Of a DNA stretch of 64,000 nt, positions 1-9,510 are shown in pieces. A program made the position numbers and the translations under genes. This stretch comes from Gemmatimonas sp. (GTDB lineage: Bacteria > Gemmatimonadota > Gemmatimonadetes > Gemmatimonadales > Gemmatimonadaceae). The stretch is from positions 1 through 64,000 of the forward strand of contig JAABRL010000012.1 in the NCBI GenBank assembly GCA_011390935.1, written 5' to 3'. The notes below the pieces were generated by a model. The model searched no databases. It worked only from the letters and a program-made list of their open reading frames with translations, and had not been told where the DNA came from. Positions within the stretch are counted from its first letter, which is position 1. The number at the start of each line of letters is the position of its first letter.

Positions 1-962
<962 letters not shown>

Positions 963-1413
963 GTGTCTGCTAGCTCTATCACTTAAATCTGATCCCCAAA
1001 TCCGAAGATCTGGGCACCGGAATCATCAGGTTGAACTCTTCCCGCGGACGATGAATCCGCGGATCAATGAGTCCGCCCCGCACATTCTTCTGATCTCGAC
1101 TTCGATTGTCAAATAGCGGTCGGCCCGCTGCCAGTCCTGCACAGCCACCGATGATTTTTGCGCCGCGCTTCGTGCGGCAGATTTTTAATATAAACCAGCG
1201 TACATCGTTTTGGGAAGTGGGGGCGGCGAACTTTCGTTCAGTACCGAAGCATCGCGCCCAACCCACCCTCCGTCCCCGGAACGACCCCTCGCGTCTCAGC
1301 CGATCAGGCTCGACACAAACAAGGTAGATCAAACAAGGGACACGAAGTTATGTCGCAAAACGAAAGTGCGCAAGACCCAATTTCGGGCCTCCAGAACAAA
1401 ACCTCCAGAGACA
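963..1413 (-). other. rRNA leader and upstream region, no gene
   Basis: About 450 bases between the 16S 5' end and the tRNA terminator. It holds the promoter described separately and an AT-rich stretch at 1182-1193 (ATTTTTAATATA) that could act as an upstream activating element for it. No open frame here looks like a protein, and no clear boxA is visible. Confidence 0.5.
1084..1112 (-). promoter_or_regulatory. Probable rRNA promoter
   Basis: On the minus strand a perfect -35 TTGACA (1107-1112) is followed by 17 bases and a -10-like AAGAAT (1084-1089). The bases after it are GC-rich (GTGCGGGG), as expected of a stringently controlled rRNA discriminator. Transcription would start near 1077 and give a leader of about 115 bases before 16S. 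A second possible start (TTCCCA, 18 bases, TATATT, around 1190-1220) lies upstream but is weaker. Confidence 0.65.
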
Positions 1414-1445
1414 CCGAAGCCGGAAGCTCTCGCTTCCGGCTTCGG
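1414..1445 (-). terminator. Hairpin after the tRNA cluster
   Basis: A perfect 13-base inverted repeat (CCGAAGCCGGAAG, six-base loop, CTTCCGGCTTCGG) lies just downstream of tRNA-Lys in the direction of its transcription. It is followed on the minus strand by a T-containing but not pure T stretch. It probably separates tRNA transcription from the rRNA promoter. Confidence 0.6.
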
Positions 1446-1471
1446 ACCTCAGCGACGTGCCCGCCGCCACA

Positions 1472-1544
1472 TGCGCCCTCTAGGACTCGAACCTAGAACC
1501 TACTGATTAAGAGTCAGCTGCTCTACCGATTGAGCTAAGGGCGC
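1472..1544 (-). tRNA. tRNA-Lys (anticodon CTT)
   Basis: The reverse complement folds as a cloverleaf: acceptor GCGCCCT/AGGGCGC, D arm starting GCTCAATCGGTAGAGC, anticodon stem GCTGA/TCAGT with loop CTCTTAA, and T arm with GGTTCGAGTCC. The discriminator is A. CCA is not encoded. It is the last of three tRNAs in the same orientation. Confidence 0.95.
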
Positions 1545-1589
1545 GAACTCGAACCAACCTTACCCTGCAATCCACTCCCAACACGATCA

Positions 1590-1663
1590 CGCGCCAGGAG
1601 GGACTCGAACCCCCGACCCGCAGCTTAGAAGGCTGCCGCTCTGTCCAGCTGAGCTACTGGCGC
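1590..1663 (-). tRNA. tRNA-Arg (anticodon TCT)
   Basis: The cloverleaf has acceptor GCGCCAG/CTGGCGC, anticodon stem GCAGC/GCTGC with loop CTTCTAA (anticodon TCT, reads AGA), and T arm with GGTTCGAGTCC. The discriminator base is G. CCA is not encoded. It sits 45 bases from tRNA-Lys and 56 from tRNA-Pro. Confidence 0.95.
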
Positions 1664-1719
1664 ATCCCACCCGCCAGAACATAAAACGAACCCCGCCACG
1701 CGTTGCCCGCTAAACGAAG

Positions 1720-1793
1720 TCGGGGCGGCCGGATTCGAACCGGCGACCTCCTGCTCCCAAAGCAGGCGCGATACCGGGCTACGCTACGCCCCG
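1720..1793 (-). tRNA. tRNA-Pro (anticodon TGG)
   Basis: The cloverleaf has acceptor CGGGGCG/CGCCCCG (C1-G72, typical of proline tRNAs), anticodon stem CCTGC/GCAGG with loop TTTGGGA (anticodon TGG), and T arm with GGTTCGAATCC. The discriminator is A and CCA is not encoded. It is the first gene of the tRNA trio, directly downstream of rdgB. Confidence 0.95.
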
Positions 1794-1830
1794 TGACGGT
1801 CGCGGAGATTACACCGAACCACCGCCTCGG

Positions 1831-2517
1831 TCAACTGGTCTCCGCAAAATCTTTCGCAAACCCTGCCAGAACCTGCGTCACCGCACGGCCTCGATGACTC
1901 ACCCTCGCCTTCTCAACCGCTGACACCGCGCCAAAACACGCCCCCAGTTCGGTCGACCAGAAGTACGGGTCGTACCCAAACCCGCGATCTCCACACGGGT
2001 CATGCAGAATCTCACCCGTGGTCTCGCCGACCGACGCAACCGCTCGATCGCCCCAGAGCATCACCGCGGCGCAGACGTACGACGCACGCCGATTCGGCTG
2101 GGTGGACAGCGCCTCCAACAGGCGCCGGCAGTTCGCCTCGTCCAACGCCGCTCCACTCAGGTCAGGCCGCTCGCTCCATCGCTTGCTGCGTACCCCCGGC
2201 GCTCCGCCCAATGCGTGCACACATAACCCGGAATCCTCAGCCAGCACCACACGCCCGTCGGCGCGCTCGAGGAAATACGCAGCCTTCGCCCGCGCATTCT
2301 CCGCGAACGTTTCGTAGATCTCCAAGGCGTCTTCCTCGGGCCGCTCCGCGATGCCCGCCTCGTCGAGCGACTCGGCCTCCCATCCCGCCGACGCAACCAA
2401 CGCGCGAAGCTCGCGCAGCTTGCCCGCATTCCGAGTCGCCAGAAGAATCACGGCCGATCGTTGGGCCGCCTCCGCGACACGCAGCGCCGCAGCACCCTCG
2501 TCGCGATCGCCACTCAC
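1831..2517 (-). CDS. rdgB: Non-canonical purine NTP pyrophosphatase (RdgB/HAM1)
   Basis: Hydrolyses ITP, dITP and XTP to monophosphates in the cytoplasm, keeping deaminated purines out of nucleic acids. The 228-residue protein shows the Ham1 features in order: substrate-binding [10 protein letters not shown] (27-36), [10 protein letters not shown] (70-79), the EDSGLCV block (94-100), [11 protein letters not shown] near 177-187, and SHRGRAV near the C-terminus. The N-terminus is about 20 residues longer than usual, so a later start is possible. The chosen ATG overlaps the rph stop codon by four bases (ATGA), which argues for it and for co-transcription. The rph-rdgB pairing is common in bacteria. 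Confidence 0.93.
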   Translation of the reverse strand: MSGDRDEGAAALRVAEAAQRSAVILLATRNAGKLRELRALVASAGWEAESLDEAGIAERPEEDALEIYETFAENARAKAAYFLERADGRVVLAEDSGLCVHALGGAPGVRSKRWSERPDLSGAALDEANCRRLLEALSTQPNRRASYVCAAVMLWGDRAVASVGETTGEILHDPCGDRGFGYDPYFWSTELGACFGAVSAVEKARVSHRGRAVTQVLAGFAKDFAETS

Positions 2518-3260
2518 CCAGGCAGCCCGAGTGCCTGCGCCTGCGCCTCGTGCAGCGAACCAATCCCCTGCTGCGCCAGATCGAGCAGGGCATCCAGTTC
2601 GCGCCGATCGAACGTCCCCTGCTCACCGGTGCCCTGCACTTCCACAAACCGTGCACCAGTGCACATGACGACGTTCATGTCGACCGCGGCGCGCACATCC
2701 TCGTCGTAGTTCAGATCCAGATGCGGGGCCCCCTGCACCACGCCGACGGACACGGCGGCGACGCGACGCCGCACCGGCGATTCGCTCGCGCGCTCGGTGC
2801 GTACGAGCCAGTCGAAGGCGTCCACCACCGCGACCGCGGCTCCCGTGATCGCGGCCGTGCGTGTGCCACCGTCGGCCTGCAACACGTCGCAGTCGATTCG
2901 CACGGTGAACTCACCAAACGCGAAGTCGTCGAGCATGGCTCGTACACTCCGCCCGATCAACCGCTGAATCTCCTGCGTGCGACCGCCGAGTTGACTGCGT
3001 TCGCGCGAGGTGCGCGTGCGCGTGGCGCGCGGCAACATGGCGTACTCCGCCGTGAGCCAGCCCAGACCGCTACCACGGCGCCATCCCGGCACACCGTCTT
3101 CAATGCTGGCCGCACACAATACGCGCGTCTCACCGAATGACACGAGACACGAGCCCTCCGCGTGCGGAACCGCACCGCGCTCGAGCATCACGGGGCGCAT
3201 GACATCCAGCGCACGGGTCGTACGAATGGGCTGCGTCGAATCAACGTTGGGTTCGGTCAC
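2514..3260 (-). CDS. rph: Ribonuclease PH
   Basis: Phosphate-dependent 3'-5' exoribonuclease that trims tRNA precursors to their mature 3' end. It is 248 residues, normal for the family. The N-terminal half shows [16 protein letters not shown] (65-80), RTSRE (83-87) and the conserved [14 protein letters not shown] block (92-105) that forms the phosphate and RNA site. The metal-binding acidic segment ([18 protein letters not shown]) lies near residue 175-195. It is translationally coupled to rdgB. Having it near a tRNA cluster without encoded CCA ends fits its role but may be chance. Confidence 0.95.
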   Translation of the reverse strand: MTEPNVDSTQPIRTTRALDVMRPVMLERGAVPHAEGSCLVSFGETRVLCAASIEDGVPGWRRGSGLGWLTAEYAMLPRATRTRTSRERSQLGGRTQEIQRLIGRSVRAMLDDFAFGEFTVRIDCDVLQADGGTRTAAITGAAVAVVDAFDWLVRTERASESPVRRRVAAVSVGVVQGAPHLDLNYDEDVRAAVDMNVVMCTGARFVEVQGTGEQGTFDRRELDALLDLAQQGIGSLHEAQAQALGLPG

Positions 3261-3303
3261 GGCATGAGCGGGAAACAGGGGGAACGGCGCGACGGCATGC
3301 GCA

Positions 3304-3801
3304 TCATGCCCCCGCGTCCTGCACTTTGGCGATGATCCCGGTGGTGGACTGACCGGGCACCAAGGGAATCACGACAACACGCCCACCACGTGCGCGCACG
3401 ACATCGGCCCCAACGATGGTGTCGGGGGAGTAGTCTCCCCCCTTCACGATCACATCAGGCTGTAGTCGTGCGACCAACTCGGCCGGCGTATCCTGCGGAA
3501 AGATCACGACGAGATCGACCATCTCGAGCGCCGACAGCACCGCGGCGCGTTCGGCCTCGGTGCGCACCGGGCGCGTCGGCCCCTTGAGCCGCCGAACCGA
3601 CGCGTCGCTGTTGAGCCCGACCACCAGCGCGGCCCCCTCACGTCGAGCGCCAAGCAGGACATCGATGTGCCCGGGGTGCAGCAGGTCAAACACCCCGTTG
3701 GTGAACACGACGGCGCCAGCGACTCGGGATCGCCACGCGGCGGCGGCATCCCAGTCGAGCACTTTGCTACGGGGCTCGCGCACGCCAACCGCACTCAGCA
3801 T
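3304..3801 (-). CDS. rfaE2: D-glycero-beta-D-manno-heptose 1-phosphate adenylyltransferase (RfaE2/HldE C-terminal domain)
   Basis: Transfers AMP to heptose 1-phosphate to make ADP-heptose for the LPS inner core. The 165-residue protein has only the nucleotidyltransferase half of Hld[18 protein letters not shown] (33-49) with the HPGH nucleotide motif, [13 protein letters not shown] (62-74), VKGGDY (119-124) and STTGII (152-157). The kinase half is not in the window. The ATG at 3801 was chosen because an upstream in-frame extension would run through the preceding lipoprotein gene and is not family-like. Start and upstream stop are 10 bases apart, so the genes are likely co-transcribed. Confidence 0.9.
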   Translation of the reverse strand: MLSAVGVREPRSKVLDWDAAAAWRSRVAGAVVFTNGVFDLLHPGHIDVLLGARREGAALVVGLNSDASVRRLKGPTRPVRTEAERAAVLSALEMVDLVVIFPQDTPAELVARLQPDVIVKGGDYSPDTIVGADVVRARGGRVVVIPLVPGQSTTGIIAKVQDAGA

Positions 3802-3811
3802 CGCACTCGCC

Positions 3812-4366
3812 TCACCACTGCGAGAGCATATCGTCCACGAGCTCGTTGATGAGCTGCTCGATCGCTTCGCGGCGTCCACGCGCCTCGGCGCCCTCGGCGT
3901 ACTGCGCTTCGCGGCGTGCGCCGGTCTTGCTTTGCAGTGACTCGCCGGTGCGTTGATTGGTGATCTCGAAGTCGACCACAAGCTGCAGCTTGCGACGCGC
4001 TGACGTGGCCTGACGCGGATCGGCCGCCACGCCAACCGGCAGGTCGACCTCGTACTCGGTGATGGTGCCAGTCACGAGCACATCCGCACGCTCAGCGGGC
4101 GCATCGCGGAGATTCAGACGATCCTGCATCGCCTTGCGCATCGCCTCGAAGAGTTCGCGCTGCACATCAGGCACCGCCGTCAAGTTGTCGAACGGCAACA
4201 CGGCCACCGTCCGCAACTCGCGCGGCAAACCGCCGCCCGAGAAGCCGTAGAGGCAGCCGGATTGCGTCACGACCGCGAGGAACAGCACAGACTGGGCGAC
4301 GGGCCGCAGCCGTCGCCACAACGTCCTACGGCTTGCGCCAAATGGCATCGTCGAAGCCTTCTTCAA
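3812..4366 (-). CDS. LptE-like outer-membrane lipoprotein (LPS assembly)
   Basis: A 184-residue lipoprotein with a basic N-terminus, a hydrophobic stretch (24-34) and a lipobox ending at Cys38 (TQSGC). The following segment (LPRELRTVAVLPFDNLTAVP) and the ADVLVTGTITEYEVD and LVVDFEI patterns match the LptE family, whose members plug the LptD barrel and guide LPS to the cell surface. LptE proteins diverge greatly, so the call rests on fold-type pattern, size and neighbours: ADP-heptose synthesis just downstream, another lipoprotein just upstream. The start overlaps the end of the upstream gene by 41 bases. Confidence 0.75.
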   Translation of the reverse strand: MKKASTMPFGASRRTLWRRLRPVAQSVLFLAVVTQSGCLYGFSGGGLPRELRTVAVLPFDNLTAVPDVQRELFEAMRKAMQDRLNLRDAPAERADVLVTGTITEYEVDLPVGVAADPRQATSARRKLQLVVDFEITNQRTGESLQSKTGARREAQYAEGAEARGRREAIEQLINELVDDMLSQW

Positions 4367-5006
4367 TGGTCAGCACTTCGGAAACCGCGAGGGCGAGCGA
4401 CCGACGGCCGCCCGAATGAACATACCGCAACCGCAACGTACCATCGGCGAGTGGCACGCGCTCTGCCCACTCGACGACGCGCGTCCCTTCAATCCGCTCG
4501 ATGCGTACCAGACGCGCGCCCACGAAGTGCACGCGCCACGTGCGCCGGTCGGTCTCGGTGCCGGACAGATCCGCACGCAAGGTGTCCCCATCGAGACGCA
4601 CAATGGTATCGCGACCAGCTGGGAGCGCCACGCGTCCGAGCGCCGCCCAGAGTAGCGGCGGCGGCGGCAGAAATCGGCGGATGAGGTCGATGCCCGGCAC
4701 GAAGAGCGAATCCCCCTCGAGAATCGCCATCCCGTTGCCGTACCCATTGGCGATGAACAGATCGAGGCGCGCACGGTCGGGCGGTCCGGTCCGCACGACA
4801 CCTTCCCCCTTCACATCGAACGTGTCGTCCTCGTATGTCCATTCGAAGCGATACAGCTGCGGAATGGAGGGAAGGCCGGTGCGCGGAATGGCGCTGGTGG
4901 TCTGCTCCCCCGACAGCGGACGCACACGCGGCGCGCAGGCGCTGATGGCCCCCAGCAGCGACAAGGCGACGACGAATCGAGTCGTACCTGTGAGCCGGCC
5001 GGTCAC
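4326..5006 (-). CDS. Putative LolA/LolB-like lipoprotein
   Basis: A 226-residue lipoprotein: signal segment 10-23, lipobox ISAC with Cys24. After it come alternating beta-strand-like stretches (YRFEWTYEDDTFDVKGEGVV, RARLDLF, GDTLRADLSG, WRVHFVGARLVRIERI) of the kind found in the half-barrel lipid-carrier fold of LolA, LolB and DUF4292 proteins. I do not recognise a precise family. The placement between an LptE-like lipoprotein and a cyclophilin lipoprotein suggests a role in outer-membrane biogenesis. It overlaps the upstream gene by four bases and the downstream one by 41 bases. Confidence 0.6.
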   Translation of the reverse strand: MTGRLTGTTRFVVALSLLGAISACAPRVRPLSGEQTTSAIPRTGLPSIPQLYRFEWTYEDDTFDVKGEGVVRTGPPDRARLDLFIANGYGNGMAILEGDSLFVPGIDLIRRFLPPPPLLWAALGRVALPAGRDTIVRLDGDTLRADLSGTETDRRTWRVHFVGARLVRIERIEGTRVVEWAERVPLADGTLRLRYVHSGGRRSLALAVSEVLTIEEGFDDAIWRKP

Positions 5007-7087
5007 GGCACCTCCACGCGCAGAATGCGATCGCCCAACAACAGGGCGTCCATCACGTTGAACCCACCGGCCACACGCGCGAACACGGTGTAGCCACCGT
5101 CGAGATGCGGTTGCGGCGCAAGCGTGAGGAAGTACTGACTCCCGCCGGTGTCGGGGCCGGACAGTGCCATGCCGACCGCGCCGCGCTCATACCGGTGGCG
5201 ATTGAGCTCGTCACGAATGCTGCGGCCGGGACCGCCGCTTCCGGTTCCGGTCGGATCGCCATCCTGCGCGACAAATCCCGCGATCACGCGATGAAAGCGG
5301 GTCCCGTCGAAGTACTGTCGTCGCGCCAGCTGCACGAAGTTGTCCACCGTGAGGGGTGCATCGGTTGGGAGCAGCGTCAACGTGATCACACCACGTTCGG
5401 TGTGCAGCCGCGCCGTCGCAGGTCGAGCTTCGCCGAGCCACTCGGCGGCCACTCGCAAGTAGTCGGCAGGTGCCACAACCGGTCCGTCCACCATCGCCCA
5501 GTGTGCCATGGGCGTCACGTCCCGTACCCCGCGCCGTACGAGCGGATCCGCCGCTACAGGCAACGCGCCCAGCGCCGACACCTGTTGCGCACCGAAGGCG
5601 GCGCTGTCGCGCCTCCACGCGGTGGCGATAACCCGAAGCGCCGCTGATCGCACCACATGTCCGTCGCGGGTCGAGTCGGCGCGATAGCGGGCGATGGCCT
5701 GCGGCACATCGACGGCCGAAGCGCGCGAGGCGAGGGCGCCGATCGCGCTGGCTCGAACCAACGGTTCCGCGTCAGTCTGCATCGCCTCGAGCACGGCGCG
5801 AACGGCCGGCTGCGCCGATGCGGATGCCAACGACGAGGCCGCAGCAGCGCGCACCCGCGGCGAGGCATCGGCGCGGGCCCACGCGGTTCGCGCGAGCGCA
5901 TCAGCGGTGGCGAGCGTCGCAGTGGCTGCGCCTCGATTGGCGAACTCGAACGCCGCAAGACGTCGCCAGGGATCATCGTGCTGCTGCCACGATGATCGGA
6001 CGGCAGCAAGCCGATCGCGCCGAACGGCCGCGTCGAGTAGCGCGCGTTGCACCATGAAGGTGGTGTCGGCGCTGAAGGCCCGCTGCCATGCGAACTCGTC
6101 GTCGGCGAGCACGGGCGCGATGCCCTCGGCGGCCGTCACGCGCACCGGTGCCATCGAGTCTCGCAGTGCCACCTGCAGTGCGTCACGCAGCGACGCCGAC
6201 GCCTCGGCCCTCACGCCGATCGAATCCCACGATCCGAGCACCAGGCCGGCGGACCGCACGGCCTGCACCCGTACCTGCATGTCTGCATCTCGCATCAGCG
6301 GCGGAAGGACGCGCAGAGCTTCGCCACGCAGCGAGTCTCCCAACAGCGCTGGCACCGCACCCGCCGCGACGTGCGCACGCACGGAGGCATCGCGGTGTCC
6401 GCTCTGCGCGAGCAGCGCTCGGGCCGCGCCGGCCGCACGTGCGCGGGCAACACCGTACGCCGCCGCGCTGGCCACGCGCGCATCGGCGTCGAGCAGAAAC
6501 GGCAGCAGCAGTGTCGTCGGAACCGGACGGAGAGTGGAGATTGCGCGCAACAACGCGATCCGCCGCTCATGACCCGCGACGCGCCCCTCGCGCACCGATT
6601 GCAGCGACGCTTCGAGGGTCGAACGCGCGGGCTCGCCGATCGCGCCGAGCGCCCAAGCCGCCTCGGCTGCGGTGCCTTCGTCGGGGCCGTCGAGCGCCTT
6701 CGCGAGCACGGCAAGCGACGCGGTGTCCCGCGCCAACCCCAGCGCGAAGACGGCAGTGGCGGAGAGGGCGGTGTCGGAGTGTGCGGCCAGCGATCGCAGC
6801 ACCGGATACCGTTCCCGTAGACGAAGCTGTCCGATGAGCAGCACGGCGCGGCGATGACGAACCGAGTCGACGGCATGCCGAGGCGGCGTCTCCACGATGC
6901 TGTCGAGCACGACCAGATCTGCACGTCGGGAGTCGGCCATGGCCAGGAGCGCGGCGTCCACGCGCACTGCTGGCGTCACCGGGCGCGGCGACGGCGACCG
7001 CGGCGGTGTGGCACACGCCACGAGCAATACGCCGAACACCGGCCACGCCGCTCGGCCGATCGTCCGCACGGACCGCTCAGCGCGCAC
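5003..7087 (-). CDS. HEAT-repeat lipoprotein with C-terminal cyclophilin-type peptidyl-prolyl isomerase domain
   Basis: A 694-residue exported protein. A hydrophobic signal (13-24) ends in the lipobox VAC with Cys25, so it is probably lipid-anchored in the periplasm. Residues about 60-530 are alpha-helical repeats rich in Ala, Arg and Leu with the HEAT pattern (AALGLARD, AAWALGAIGEPA, AVRSAGLVLGS, AAAYGVARARAAG). Residues about 553-694 form a cyclophilin domain with FHRVIAGFVAQDGD and GMALSGPDTGGSQYFLTL, containing the catalytic Arg and the substrate pocket residues. A protein-protein docking solenoid attached to a foldase suggests a chaperone for envelope proteins; this is inference. It overlaps the gene on either side. 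Confidence 0.85.
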   Translation of the reverse strand: MRAERSVRTIGRAAWPVFGVLLVACATPPRSPSPRPVTPAVRVDAALLAMADSRRADLVVLDSIVETPPRHAVDSVRHRRAVLLIGQLRLRERYPVLRSLAAHSDTALSATAVFALGLARDTASLAVLAKALDGPDEGTAAEAAWALGAIGEPARSTLEASLQSVREGRVAGHERRIALLRAISTLRPVPTTLLLPFLLDADARVASAAAYGVARARAAGAARALLAQSGHRDASVRAHVAAGAVPALLGDSLRGEALRVLPPLMRDADMQVRVQAVRSAGLVLGSWDSIGVRAEASASLRDALQVALRDSMAPVRVTAAEGIAPVLADDEFAWQRAFSADTTFMVQRALLDAAVRRDRLAAVRSSWQQHDDPWRRLAAFEFANRGAATATLATADALARTAWARADASPRVRAAAASSLASASAQPAVRAVLEAMQTDAEPLVRASAIGALASRASAVDVPQAIARYRADSTRDGHVVRSAALRVIATAWRRDSAAFGAQQVSALGALPVAADPLVRRGVRDVTPMAHWAMVDGPVVAPADYLRVAAEWLGEARPATARLHTERGVITLTLLPTDAPLTVDNFVQLARRQYFDGTRFHRVIAGFVAQDGDPTGTGSGGPGRSIRDELNRHRYERGAVGMALSGPDTGGSQYFLTLAPQPHLDGGYTVFARVAGGFNVMDALLLGDRILRVEVP

Positions 7088-7553
7088 TCGCCGCTCCTTG
7101 CGCGCGACGCAGGACCTGGAGCAGCGCGTCGGGCAGACGGGACGGTCTGCCGGTTCGATCGAGGGCTACAAGCGACGTCGTGGCGGTGACGAGCGGCTTT
7201 CCGGTCTCCGCGTGCTCGATGCGGTAGCCGAATCGCATGCTGCGCGAGCGCACGTCATCGAGGTGCGTGTGCACCACGATCGGGTCGTCGTACCGCGCCG
7301 ACCCAACGCAGCGCATTGCGGCGTCACTGACGGCCAGCGTGATGCCGTCGCGTTCCATGTCCGCATACGATCGTCCCAGCGCGCGAATGAAATCGGTGCG
7401 TCCGATTTCACACCACACGAGGTAGTTCGCGTGGTAGACGACCCCCATCTGGTCGGTTTCGGCGTAGCGCACCCGTACTTCGGAGCGGTGGACATACGGC
7501 GTCGAGTCGGTCATCGGGGGTGGTCGGGAGGAGACAGCATCGTGACTCCGCAA
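7077..7553 (-). CDS. Acyl-CoA thioesterase, YbgC/4-hydroxybenzoyl-CoA thioesterase family
   Basis: Hotdog-fold protein of 158 residues, probably hydrolysing acyl-CoA or acyl-ACP thioesters. The N-terminal active-site segment RYAETDQMGVVYHANYL (29-45) contains the catalytic Asp of the family, followed by the long hotdog helix (GRTDFIRALG). A second possible start is Met14 (MTDSTPY), which would shorten the protein by 13 residues and match the family better. In Proteobacteria ybgC lies in the tol-pal cluster. Here it leads the lipoprotein operon and its 3' end overlaps the next gene by 11 bases. Confidence 0.85.
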   Translation of the reverse strand: MRSHDAVSSRPPPMTDSTPYVHRSEVRVRYAETDQMGVVYHANYLVWCEIGRTDFIRALGRSYADMERDGITLAVSDAAMRCVGSARYDDPIVVHTHLDDVRSRSMRFGYRIEHAETGKPLVTATTSLVALDRTGRPSRLPDALLQVLRRAQGAASAR

Positions 7554-7629
7554 GATGGCGGGGCGCCCCCGTGGCCCTCAAGCACTGCCGCGATTTGTCC
7601 CGCTGCGGCGGTCGCGTTAAACTGCCCCC

Positions 7630-8406
7630 GTGCTTCCCTCCCCCGTGCTGCTCGTCGGCGACGTGCACCTGGGCATCGCGCCTGCGGATGCCGAACAGGA
7701 CCTGCTGCGCTTCCTGCGCGATGCGCCCGCGCACGCGCGCTCGGTCGTGATCATGGGCGACCTGTTCGACTTCTGGTTTGCGTGGCGCCACGCGATGCCT
7801 CAGTCGGGTTTTCGAGTCCTGGCGGCGCTCGCCGACCTGCGGGACGCCGGTATCCCGGTACTCTGGATCGGCGGCAACCACGACTGCTGGGGCGGCGAGA
7901 CGCTGATGCAGCTGACCGGCGCCACGTACACGCTCGAGCCGTGGGATGGCGCGCTGGGACCGTGGCGCGCTCGGCTGGCGCACGGCGACGGGCTGCGGGA
8001 GGTCGAAGACCGGCCCTACCGGCGTTTGCGCCGAGTGCTGCGGCATCCGCTCGCCATACGCGCGTACGGACTTCTGCATCCCTCTCTGGCCACGTCCATT
8101 GCGCTGCGGTCGTCGCACACCAGTCGCGCTCGGCGCGCCGGCGATGAGGGGCGCGGGCTGCACGCGGTCGCCAGCAGTTGGATGCAGCAGGCCAGCGATC
8201 CCGAGCTGGTGGTGTTCGGACACTCGCACGTTCCGGCGCTGGTGTCGGCCGGCCGCGGCATCTACGCCAACGCAGGCGCGTGGTATCTCGATCGTCAGTT
8301 TCTCCGGGTTACGGACCATCACGTCTCGCGCCTGGAGTGGAACGGCTCGGCGGCAGGACGGGTGCTCGCCGAGATCGAACGGACCGACACACGCTCGCGC
8401 GCGTAA
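7630..8406 (+). CDS. LpxH-like UDP-2,3-diacylglucosamine diphosphatase (metallophosphoesterase)
   Basis: Calcineurin-like phosphoesterase of 258 residues with the full metal-binding set: GDVHLG (10-15), GDLFDFW (44-50), GGNHD (79-83), HGD near 118, and GHSH near 197. The DLFDFW spacing is typical of LpxH, which cleaves UDP-diacylglucosamine to lipid X in lipid A synthesis. LpxH-like groups also exist in non-lipid roles, so the substrate is inferred. Neighbouring LPS genes support it. It starts with GTG, is divergent from the ybgC-like gene, and its stop abuts the stop of the convergent gene at 8407. Confidence 0.8.
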   Translation: MLPSPVLLVGDVHLGIAPADAEQDLLRFLRDAPAHARSVVIMGDLFDFWFAWRHAMPQSGFRVLAALADLRDAGIPVLWIGGNHDCWGGETLMQLTGATYTLEPWDGALGPWRARLAHGDGLREVEDRPYRRLRRVLRHPLAIRAYGLLHPSLATSIALRSSHTSRARRAGDEGRGLHAVASSWMQQASDPELVVFGHSHVPALVSAGRGIYANAGAWYLDRQFLRVTDHHVSRLEWNGSAAGRVLAEIERTDTRSRA

Positions 8407-9081
8407 CTACCAGCGTAGCGTCGCGACGAGCGCAAGTCCGTTTGCGGTCGGCACCATCGTGACCTGCGTGGGCACGTCCCAGAGCTGCGCCCCCACAAAC
8501 GCGTCAGCACCGGCGATCAGGTGATTGAAGACGATGGCCGCGGCCCAATCTTCGACGTGCAGCCGCCGACTGCGCTCCATGGACTCCTCGAATCGCGGTG
8601 GGAGCGTGCCCACGCGCGTGAGCGCGCCCGTGCCTGGGGCCACGGAGAAGTTGCCCGGCAGCGTATCGGTGCCCTGACGACGCACCTCCCGCACATCGTT
8701 GGCAGAGCGGCGCAGCATGGCAATGGCCGCCAACTCGATCCCGGCAAAGAATGCTCCGGAGGTGGCCTTCTCCAATCGGGACTGCGCGAGTCCGGGCACG
8801 AGTGCCGACATGAAGAAGGCCCGACGCGGCGACAGCGGGGGTCGTTGCATGGGTGCGCGCCTGACCGGGCGTCGCACGGAGTCCTGGTCACTGCCGACGC
8901 GCAGCAGAATGGGTAGCTGCACCGAATCGCGCTGCGCGGAATCGGGGAGCACCTGTGCCTGCAACGACGAGGTCAGTCCAAGCGCACACCCGATCGCAGC
9001 GCACGCCCACCCCGCAGCGAGACGCGTGCGGGTGCGTGTCAGAGCGTACGCGACGCGTACCAGCGACTGACGCAGCGCCAT
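8407..9081 (-). CDS. Exported membrane protein, DUF5683-like, function unknown
   Basis: A 224-residue protein with a signal peptide (hydrophobic segment ending SLQAQ near residue 43). A conserved-looking stretch SPRRAFFMSALVPGLAQ (near 84-100) followed by two membrane helices resembles the DUF5683 family of small envelope proteins in Bacteroidota and relatives. No catalytic motif is seen. The ATG at 9081 is preferred over an upstream in-frame ATG at 9171 because it sits 6 bases from the end of ridA and begins the signal peptide directly. Confidence 0.6.
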   Translation of the reverse strand: MALRQSLVRVAYALTRTRTRLAAGWACAAIGCALGLTSSLQAQVLPDSAQRDSVQLPILLRVGSDQDSVRRPVRRAPMQRPPLSPRRAFFMSALVPGLAQSRLEKATSGAFFAGIELAAIAMLRRSANDVREVRRQGTDTLPGNFSVAPGTGALTRVGTLPPRFEESMERSRRLHVEDWAAAIVFNHLIAGADAFVGAQLWDVPTQVTMVPTANGLALVATLRW

Positions 9082-9086
9082 CACCG

Positions 9087-9470
9087 TCAGGGCAAGGCAG
9101 CGACGACTTCGATTTCCACGCGCACGTCGCGCGGCAGGCCAGCCACGGCGACGGTAGAGCGAGCGGGGCACGCGGCACCGAACGCGCGCGCGTAGACCTC
9201 GTTCATGGCCTGAAAGTCGGCCATGTCACGCAAGAACACGGTTGTCTTCACCACATGCGCGAACTCGCAGCCAGCGGCCGCCAGCACTGCCTGCAGGTTG
9301 CTGATGACCTGTTCGGTCTGCGCGGCGACGGTCTCCCCCACAATCTCCATGCGTTCCGGATGCAATGGAATCTGACCGGCGGTAAAGAGGAACCCGTTGG
9401 CCTTGATGGCTTGTGCGTATGGGCCGATGGCAGCCGGTGCGTGGTCGCTATGAACGCGTTCGATGGACAC
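9087..9470 (-). CDS. ridA: RidA-family reactive intermediate deaminase
   Basis: Hydrolyses reactive enamine/imine intermediates such as 2-aminoacrylate, protecting PLP enzymes. The 127-residue length matches the family when started at the GTG at 9470. Signatures are AIGPYAQAI near the N-terminus, FTAGQIP, the VVKTTVFLRDMADF block and the C-terminal GLPRDVRVEIEVVA; the conserved catalytic Arg is within CPARSTVAVAGLP. A longer in-frame ORF would run into tatD and has no family support. It lies 40 bases downstream of tatD on the same strand. Confidence 0.9.
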   Translation of the reverse strand: MSIERVHSDHAPAAIGPYAQAIKANGFLFTAGQIPLHPERMEIVGETVAAQTEQVISNLQAVLAAAGCEFAHVVKTTVFLRDMADFQAMNEVYARAFGAACPARSTVAVAGLPRDVRVEIEVVAALP

Positions 9471-9510
9471 GAAAGTAGTTGAAAGAAGGGTCGTTGACGC
9501 GCGCGCTCGT

